Positions 51,244 through 61,700 of a DNA stretch of 64,000 bases are shown here, one piece after another (within the stretch, counting starts at the first letter, position 1; each line of letters starts with the position of its first letter). The stretch is taken from assembly GCA_026874595.1 (NCBI GenBank), contig CM049306.1, positions 23,359,019 to 23,423,018 on the forward strand, given 5' to 3'. The DNA comes from Sipunculus nudus (Eukaryota > Annelida > Sipuncula > Golfingiida > Sipunculidae). The notes beneath the pieces were generated by a model. That model saw only the letters and a program-made list of their open reading frames with translations, ran no database searches and was not told the origin of the DNA. Position numbers and translations under genes: made by a program.

Positions 51244-54200
51244 TTAATGGATAATTTAAGTTAAACTGAAATTAAGGGTTGTTACTGGGTTCATGTGAAG
51301 ACCGACCTAATTGTCCCACAATTGAAGCCTGCTTTATATCAAGTGTTATAAGTGAAGTGGTTGGAACTGTGGAATTGTGAACCACAGACAGGGGATGGAA
51401 TCCTGGATTGGGCCAGCTATATTTTTCCCTGTAAAAAATATCCATATGACATTTGGGGTCTCATCCTAAGTGGAGCTTCTGAGGCCCGGCTAAAGGTGGT
51501 TTGAAAAATTTTTAATGCCATCTAGTTCAGCAAATGTGTGACTCATCGGATAATTAATTGATTTACCTTATTTACCTTAAGTCTGAATGCTTTCAAAAAG
51601 TGGTGGGCTACAGGACACATATAAAGGCAGACCTAACTGTCTTAAAAATTGAAGCCTGCTTTATTAGTGAAGCAGTTGGAAAGCTGGACTTGTTAGCCAC
51701 GGACACGGGTTTGAATTCCAGATCACCCAGCTATATTTACTCCTATTAAAAATGTCTATTTGACAGATGTTAGAGCAGATCTCTCAGACTGTTTCTTAAT
51801 TTCCCAGTTTCCTTGAAGCCTGCAGAGATTAATCATAGACCTTCATCTCCAAATTTCACATGCCTCAGGTACTAGGCTAGTAAGGCTACGTCCGGCTGTC
51901 CAGTTTACTTTGATAAACTCTGCTTTAAAGATGGCACACTAGATGGTACTGACTAAGATACCTGTTACAGTAAATATGCGTTGGTTCACACTTGTTTCAC
52001 AGGTGTTTTTGTTTCTTGTTTACAGCTAAGATGGTGTCAGAGGAACACTTTGGTGGTGGGATGTTGTCCAAAAAGAACGAGGAAGACAGCAAAAGGTCAT
52101 GGAAAGAACGAATGGAGGACATCATCGCCAAGTCCAAGAAGGCCAAGGTCAGTCAAGGTCTTAGGTTACCAACAGGATGGTATGATGAAAAATAGATTAT
52201 ATTAAAAATAATGATATGTTAAAGAAAAATAGTATGTATAACAAATCTCTTGCACCCCACCTATGGCAATTTTTTTATTTATAATTAATTAATTTTATTA
52301 ATAATTTTACCTTGTAGATAATGCATGCAAATATTTATGCATGGAGATAAATAGATAATTGGTATGTTATACTTTATACTTGTTGGCAGAAAATTGAAAC
52401 ACGATATGTGTGAGAAGCTACTGATTTGACACGTGACTCTAATCTTGTTTGGAGAGAAGTTTTCAACATTTTGTGTTAAAATAGAATAATTTTATGTTCC
52501 TGTCTTTCTCTTTTTTCTTTCATATATGTAACTGGTTAAACCACGTACTCAAATTTTGTAGTATGAGAAACAACATGAGAAAGAGAAAACTCTGGCAATG
52601 ACAGAGAAACTTGACCAGGAATGGAAGGATGTCCGCTTGTTGTTAGCTGGAGCAAATGTAAGTACTTATCAAATATTCTGTCTGTTGATAATATTACTTT
52701 TCTCTTATGATTGACAGAAAACCAAGTTAGGGATTTAATTAATTTTCTTACATGTTAATATGTTGTTAATATATTGAAGATTAATATTTCACCTGTATCT
52801 AATAATTTAATTTTTTATCAATTATTGGAATATCAATTAATTTTAGTAAATTTTACAATATACAATTTTACAATATACAGTAAGTAGCATGGAGTAGATG
52901 ATTTTAACAGATAATAGAAGATAAGATCCATCTTCCTGACAACACTTAATTTCAAAATTCACAGATAAATAAATTCTGTTTCAGAAACCTGCAGATGAAG
53001 ACTCGGACCAGAAGAAAGCAGATGCTTACGACATAATGGTGCGAGAGCTGAAGTTTGAGGCCAAGGGAAATGTGAGTGGTTATTTTCATTATATTTCTAT
53101 GTTTCTTTAATTTAAAGGACAATTTATCACAGTCTGTATTTATTATTTGCAAAGCAGTTTGAGTTAAAACATAAATAACACCATGAGGCTTTGGATGTAG
53201 ATTGTAAGTGATTACACTTTTACTCAGGCTTTTTTTTAATCAGTTTTGTATGATGTTTAAGGATTTGAAATATTTTATCAAATCTGAAAGATTACATCTG
53301 TAGACAGGGGAGCACATTAAGTTAAGAGGGCTGTTATTTACATGGAAACTTATAGAGTGCATATTCAAAATTTATTAACAATGGCAAACCCCAAAGTAAT
53401 ACATTTCCTGACTTAATCATAGGCTGGCACTGATATAATTAAGTGCTGACATCTATGAGCCACTCATGGTATTAAACAAATCCACTCAAAGATCATGTAA
53501 ATGCATCATTTGAGTTGGATAGAAATCATTGGAAACTGCAGTAAAAAGCTAACATAAGTTTGTCTCATCAGTTGTGTCACTCCATCCCAGTATCAGTATC
53601 ATAACAGCACAGTCACAGTAACGTACAGATCTATCAGGAGTTATGACTGGAATGAATATGTATGAGAATTTTCTGGTTTCATGAGGTAGTAATATGAACT
53701 GATTAGTATGAGAAGATATGATGATGCTGATTATTATTCCAGCCCTCTGACAGACTAAAGACTGAAGAAGAACTTGCAAAAGAAGAGAAAGAGAGACTGG
53801 AAGAGCTGGAGGCGAGTTAATTTTTGTGTCATCTTTATTATACCATTATTGACAGGTGTAATCTTAAAAATTTGGAAACTCTTTGCATTAAAGGTAAAAA
53901 GTCCAGGTAACTTGTGTCAGCAGTTTTGATTTGATGGTAAAGTAAATACCTTTGTGTCATATAACTTTAATTTCAGATACTTTGGAACAGATTAATCAAA
54001 CCTTGAACATCAAATGGATTTAATTAATTTGTTACTTGAAGGGGTTGTAAATACCTCTGCTTCATAAAACTTTTATTCCATTGAGTTTGGAAAAGATTTG
54101 GAACATCAAATAGATTGGTTGTTTGACCAGATGCTTGACTGTTTTTTTTTCAGGCTGACAGGCTTAGAAGGATGAAAGGAATCACAGAAGAGGAGGAACA

Positions 54201-55663
54201 ACAAAAACACAGATCTGCTGATGATCTAGATGATGGGTAGGGAGGAAGAAATTTGGTTTCCCTGGCAACTCATCATTCTTGACCACCTGCACAAATTTGT
54301 TTTTTTCCCAGAAGAAATTGCCCAATTATAAGTTCCCGGCACTTGAATATTTCTTTTAAGAAAATAAAATAATAAGATTTTAGTAACATTTCCTTTTGTT
54401 ATGTTTTGCTTAAAGATCTTATTATTATATAGTCCCCTGATCTGATTGTATGATGAAATTTTTTTATTGAAAATCAGTTCTAAAAAGGGGAGAAACACCT
54501 GGCTGTACTGATTTATGAAAATAAAAATGTTCATGAGAAACCAAAAATTTGTGGCATAAACTTGTTTATAATCAGATCAAGGATCTTGAGAAATGTTGAT
54601 AGCTTCTTGATCTGTGGTTAGTCAAGTTCCTTAAACAGTGAAAGCATTCCCAGTTACATTTAACTGAGAGGACTTGGATGATTTACATGTTTTACAGACT
54701 AAAGAGTTTGATCAAAATGGGTAATGTACAAAACATCAGGGATACACATGTACATGGATCTTACAAACATTCAAATGTAAAATGTGTATACTTTGGTTGC
54801 TGTTTTGTTTGAGAGGGTTTCAAATTAATGATATTCATGAAAGGGAAATTATCACAAAAATGATACCCTTGTGAATTAGAGGTTGAAGGCAAAGTTGAAA
54901 AGAAAAAGGTTGGCATTATGAATAAAATAGATCATATATGTTTAAAGATTTAAATTTTTATTTTAAATGATATCATATATTTCCAATTTTCTGCCATTAA
55001 GGAACAATGTTTTTGTTAATTAGATTACATGCACATAAAATTTGACACAGTTAATTTACATAATAATGGTTATTATACTCTGTGCATTGTGGGATCATTG
55101 AAATGAAACTCTGATGAATCACTGGAAAGTTGAAAATTAAGAAATTTTTACCCCATAAATATAAAGCCAACCACAGTATATATGGGTGTCTGACTATTTG
55201 GGTTTCTAATTTAAATCTACATGGTACATTATTATACACAGCAGAGAGAAGTCATCTTGTATATAACTTTGGTTATATATGTTTTACTTGTATATAAGTT
55301 TTGGTTCAAATAAGGACCACAATTGATACCTTTGTATTTGAGTGAACTTGCAGTGACCAACCCAAGTATTAAATTATTCATTATGAAAAAAATTAGTCAT
55401 GATCTTATTATTGCATTGGAATTATGAGAACTGATTGCTCTCTCTGTCATTTTTCCTTTTGTCTGTCTCTCCTTCTGTAAGTCTTACCTTTTGTCCATCT
55501 TCTACATTACTCTGTGAGAAGTTAATACAGAATGGTTGATAAGCATGTTTAATGTTTGCAGATTCTACAAGTCTGAAAGTATAGAGCCCTTTGAGATTCA
55601 GTACAAAGATGGCAAGATGGTTGTTGATGATAATGATGATGATGAAGATAATGAAAGTGATGG

Positions 55664-55703
<40 letters not shown>

Positions 55704-58700
55704 GAAGATGAAGATGAAGAAGATGAGGAAATGGAAGAACAGGATCTGAAAGATGGAGAAGGTATAAAATAAGTGAAGTACACAAGTTTCCATCAATGCA
55801 CAACTGTGAAAAAAAGTCTCTTATAATGCAGGCATCATATAGATAACTAATATTTAACTGGTTGCCCATCTCATCAGAGGTTATAATTGATCTGTGAATG
55901 ACTGGGTTTATAAAGTAAGGACTAAATATCAGCTCACATCTTCAGGTAAACTAGGTTTTAAACCAACACTGATTGATGCCTTAAATAAAGCAATAATACC
56001 AATATTCACATTAGCTATATGCTGATTAATCAATTACAATAATTATTGGTCATTTTCTTTCATAATCAATAAACTTGGTTGCCTATTTATATAATTGATC
56101 ACAAACAATTATGTATGTGTATGCAAAGACGCAATATGATCTAGACAAAAAAAGAAAAAGAAAACTACATTTTGATTAAACTTTGAGCAGCCGATGAGTG
56201 CACAACCTGCCTGATACATTGACCTATCGACACCTCAAGCTTATGTGCTCTATTAGTGCCTGTTTTAAAATCTGTCACCTGTATGCCATTGTACATATAA
56301 ACCAGATGATCATGATGTGTGTGATTACTGTGAAATCATGATTTATCGAGTCTTTATGTGACCTATATTACCACATTTTACAGAATATAGAATCTACTAA
56401 TAATATAACTGATTAGAAATGGATCATTGTTATTTTCTTTCAATCAACCAATAAGATTTTATAACAGATTCCTATCACTAATTCACATGCGTGCATAAAC
56501 AGTGACTTTACATCATTAGAGCAGTCAATAAGACAACAAAGAGGTGGGGGGGGGGGGGGGAATGACTTGTTGTTTATATTGACCCAGGCTTTTGTTTAGT
56601 TCCTGCAGAAGATGATGATGAAGATGATCATTCGGATGCTGAGGAGAGTGATGATGCCATGCAGCATATGTCAGATTTAGAATCAGATTCAGAGGAGGAA
56701 GATGGAGAGGAAACAGAACAGAAAATCACACCTGAAGATTTCAAGGAACAATTAAAGGTATTATTTATATTATTATTAATTTTATGTAGATGTCAAACTA
56801 AAATAATGTATCAACTTCAAATTTCTGTTATCAAATAGACCCCTTATGTTTTATATTAATGATTCATCAGATCTAGATGAAGATGTTAGTTTATTTTACT
56901 TGGACTTGCCCTAAATTTATTTATGTTTTCATAGATTGTTAATTACCTTACTGATTGTTAAATACTGTACTGATTGTTAAATGCCATACTGATTGTTAAA
57001 TGCCATACTGATTGTTAAATATCATACTGATTGTTAAATACTAAAGTGATTGTTAAATACAATAGTGATTGTTAAATACCATACTGATGTTAAATACCAA
57101 ACTGGTTGTTTAATACCACACTGATTGTTAAATACCAACACTCAGAGCTGTAAATTCAAATCAGAACTGGCCTCTAAGGTCCAGAGGTTGAGCAAGGGGC
57201 TCAAAGCTGGGAGATCTTGAGTTCAAATCTCAGCCTAGATTTAAGATACCATTTTTTAAAATTATAAATGTTTCTCTTGTGTGGTGTTTGTTTGTTGTAA
57301 TACATATTTTTAAGGGTAAAAAAATCTCAGCCTAGATTTAAGATACCATTTTTTTAAATTGTATATGTTTCTCTTGTGTGGTGTTTGCTTGTTGTATTAC
57401 AAATTTTTAAGGGTAAAATTTCTTGTCAGGAACGAAGTATCAATTTGCTGAGATGTTACTTATGCTAGGGAAAACTTATTGTTGTTTCATTTGTATAATC
57501 TAGGCAAAGAAAGAAGTCATGGAGGCAGCTAGAAAAGAATTACCATACACATTCAAAGGTGGGATGAATTATTTTTATACGATTAATTTGTAATCAGTCA
57601 GATATATACTTATCAGATAGGAATTACATCATATTCTGAGTGTAACATCACTTTTGATAAAGAGGAGATTAAAAAAAAGTTAATTTAAATGAAAGCATGA
57701 ATATTGGACTTCCATGTCAGCTTCTAGTAAGGAATGAAGAACCCACCTTTTAGGGGATCTATTTTTAAGGACACCTCTCTCTTAAGGACACCTTGGGCAG
57801 TTCATTGATAAGTATATTGAGGTATCTGTGACCTCTCTTATACATGTACCTATTATAGGCAGATCCCAAGTTTATCCAGTGTAAAAAACTTGAAGGTTTT
57901 TTAATGGCCTCATTTAATCAAAGAATGATTCTAAAATTTGAAAAGCATTATTGAACAATTAAAATATGTTAGAAAATGTCTGATCAGAACATTGATTTCT
58001 TGTCTTTACAACATGAGTGATATTTAAAGGATATTCTGTATCTGTTTGTATCTCCCTGAAAACCATATCTCTATCTGTCAGAGATGATATGGAACTATAA
58101 AAGGCTGAAATCATAACTACTATGGAAAAATAAAATAAATAATTAAATAAATATGTAATAAATTAAATAAAATAAATAATTGAAGGCTCCATTGCATTAT
58201 ATATCGGCTTCTGATTAATCATAGACATTCATTGATTACCTTTAAAAAAGTGGGGGAGAAAATCAGCATAACAGTTAACGGGTAGGTTTCGTATTAGCTA
58301 TAAAGGCAGATTTTTTGTATTTATTTATTTAACTTAGCATAACATTAGTATTGCATGTTTTTTAGCTCAGCTGACTATAAGTCATCTGAGCTATAGTCGT
58401 TGTCCTTTGTCCGTCGTCCGTCCTTAACAGGGCACGTTTTGAAACCGTTGGATCTACAAATCCAAAATTCTGCATACCATTAGATGTCCCCAAAATCTCC
58501 TACCATACCCAAAATTGGGTCATTAGGACTTTGTTCCTTTGAGATATTAAGGAAAAACCTCCGTTTTCCTTAAAAAGCCATTGTTACACTTCAAGGCTGC
58601 CTAATATCAAAACCGCTGATCTGTTTTTGATCATATTTAGTATTCATATTCTTCCATACATTTTCTATGCACATACCAAAATTTAGGTCAGTATTGGGTA

Positions 58701-61700
58701 TATGGGCCCAAATATAATGCAATTTTTTAAAAATCAGGAAATATATTTGCTCACTTAACATGAGAATTGCTGAAGCTGGAGACTTTTTTTCAGGAATATA
58801 ACTTTATTTAATCAAGATTCAATTGTTTACCCAAAATTAGATCTCAATTTTTCAAATTTTTTAAGTTATTAGCATTAATAAAAAATCAATACCTTAAATT
58901 TTGTCCAACTTTGGCAATGGCACATTTTTATCCCTGTAAGCACTGTTGATTTAATTTTCACAGCATATATACATAAGGATTTAATCTTTTAAAATCTGAA
59001 ATTTCAAAGTAATTGCTTGAAACACCATGTCAAGTGTTGTTTACATCTAGCCCACCTAGTAGTACAGCCTTCACTTGCATTATGTAACCCACCCCAGGCA
59101 GCTTGCCTTGGCTTAGCTTGGCCACTACTAGCAGGCTTCCCCTCTGCCCTGCACTGCCCCCCCCCAGATGGTGCATTAACTAGATGAATGTTATTAATTT
59201 CCTATTTTATTTTATTCTTGGCTATGCTACATTTTAGATTTTGTATTGTACCACCAGGGTTACAATGATTAAAGTGCACATTTAATTGTTTCCACAAAGT
59301 GGTGTATTGCTATGAAAGTGTTGATGTTCATCAGCTAAGTAATGCTTTACTTCAGAAGAGTAAAACTTTGAACCAGATGTGAAATTGACTATTAATTCTG
59401 TGTGGACAGATAATGACCAGTTACAGATTGAGTTTGCGTTTCGTCCCGGTTGACCTACTTTTGACTGTTTTACGGCTCCTAAACTTTGAAAATTTCATGA
59501 AAAATAGAAATTTTCATGACAAATACACATGTACGGACTTTCTTTCGCAATGCCTGCAGATTTTGGCCTGATTTTTGGTGTGTTGGCAGATAATGACCAG
59601 TTACTGATCGAGTTCGCATTTCGCCCGGTTGACCTACTTTTTACTATTTTACGGCTCCTAAACTCCTAAATAGAATTCATGACAAATACACATGTACGGA
59701 CTTTTTTTCGCAATGCCTGCAGATATTGGCCTGACTTTTGGTGTGTAGGTAGATAATGACCAGATATAGATCGAGTTTGTGTTTCGTCCCAGTTGACCTA
59801 CTTTGGACCATTTAACGGCTCCTTAACTTAGAAAATTTCATGAAAAATTGATATTTTCATGACAAATACACATGTACGGACTTTTTTTCGCAATGCCTGC
59901 AGATATTGGCCTGATTTTTGGTGTGTGGACAGATAATGACCAGTTACAGATCAAGTTCATGTTTTGTCACAGTTGACCTAATTTTGATTGTTTTACGGCT
60001 CCTAAACATAGAAAATTGTATGAAAAATATTAATTTTCATGACAAATGTACATGTACAGCCGTTTTTAGCCCTCAGCTCATAGGCTGATGGGCTATTGTC
60101 GTCACCCAAGCTGTCCGTCTATCCATCCATCGTGCCGTCCGTCTGTCCGTCCGTCTGTCTGTCCATCTGACGTCCCTCCGTCCGCGTCTGTTAACTTTTA
60201 CCTTGTGAGCAGGATTTCTCTAAAAGGATTCACGGTTGAAATTTTATTTCATCAGTGAAGATGTATATCGATAAAATCTCAGTCAAGTTCGAAGATGGGT
60301 GACCTTGACCCATTTTTCTACATTTAAGAGCTGATTATAGAAAAATACTCAGAAGCTTATATCTCGGGAACCATTGTGTGGATTTTCACAAAACTTACTA
60401 TGATCATTGGGACTGATGGTCTGTCTGAAGAACTTAATTTCTTCAGTGCTAATGCATGATATTTACAAAATTTTGGACAAGTTCAAAGATGAGTGGTCTT
60501 GACCTACTTTTCAAGGTCACAGAGCTTAGTATAGAAAAAACTTAGGAGCTTATGTCTCAGGAAGCATTTGGTGGATTGTTATGAAACATGGTACATACCT
60601 CTCCAATTTAAATTTATAACTGATTATCAGCTTTTGCTAATATTCTAGTTTTGCAATGCAGTGCTTACAGATACTAGACTAATGTTTGGTCTGTTGGCGC
60701 ATAATGACCACTTACAGATCAAGTTCGCGTTTCGTCCAAGTTGACTTATTTTTGACCATATGACAGATCCTGAACATAGAAAATTTCATGAAAGACAGAA
60801 ATTTTTATGAAAATGCACGTATGGACTTTTTTTCACAACGCCTGCAGATACTGGTCTGATTTTCGGTGGGTTGCTTGTTAATGACCCGTTGTAGATCGAG
60901 TTTGCATTTTGCCCTTGTTGACCTACTTTTGACCATATGACACCTCCTGAACTTAAAAATTTTTTTACAAAATTTAACAAATGTTTCTAATTTGCCTCAG
61001 GCGGGGGCATTCGTGTCGTTCTGACACATCTAGTTTTATCATATATAACAGCTGAGCACCGTGACCCATTGGTCCCTTGTTTGTTTCATATGTTGTAGCC
61101 CCTGAGAGCTATGAAGAGTTGGTCGGGACATTGTCAGGTCACTCTGTGGAAAATCAGGAGCGTATAGTGGAGAGGATCAGGAAGTGTACGCATCCAAGTC
61201 TGGCAGAGGGCAACAAAGACAAACTACAGGTGACAATGATCATTAGAGCTGTAATAATTCACTGGTTCACTGACACATGATAATACACAGTCAGATATTG
61301 TATCAGTATCGTCAGATGTCCCTATGTCTGTATGATTATGATATATATTACTTCAGGCGATAATGATCATTAGGGCTGTAATAATTCACTGGTTCACTGA
61401 TACATGATGGTACACAGTCAGATATTGTATCAGTATCATCAGATGTCCCTGTGTCTGTATGATTATGATATATATTACTTCAGGTGACAATGATCATTAG
61501 GGCTGTAATAATTCACTGGTTCACTGATACATGATGATACACAGTCAGATATTGTATCAGTATCGTCAGATGTCCCTATGTCTGTATGATTATGATATAT
61601 ATTACTTCAGGTGACAATGATCATTAGGACTGTATCGATTCACTGGTGCATCGAATAATCATGATACAAAGTCAGATATTGTATCTGTATCATCAGATGT

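Larger units (their letters stand above)
58364..61082 (+). repeat. H1-family element with nested H3 and H2 elements
   Basis: Head hairpin at 58364-58392; long-variant body as in 33915-37965; a jump into H3 units near 59398; an H2 element at 60068-60648; the H3 end at 61033 (hairpin and TCTAG); and the H1 terminal block GCTGAGCACCGTGACCCATT to GGTCCCTTGTT. The H1 part between the H3 end and the terminal block is deleted. Confidence 0.88.

Noticed and set aside
53549-53779. Minus-strand ORF opposite NOP14 exon 7
   Set aside because: Overlaps a phase-verified NOP14 exon and has no recognisable content.
55422-55869. Antisense and shifted ORFs rich in Ser, His or Ile opposite NOP14 exon 9
   Set aside because: Shadows of the GAT repeat; the plus-strand frame carries NOP14 sequence and spliced phase.
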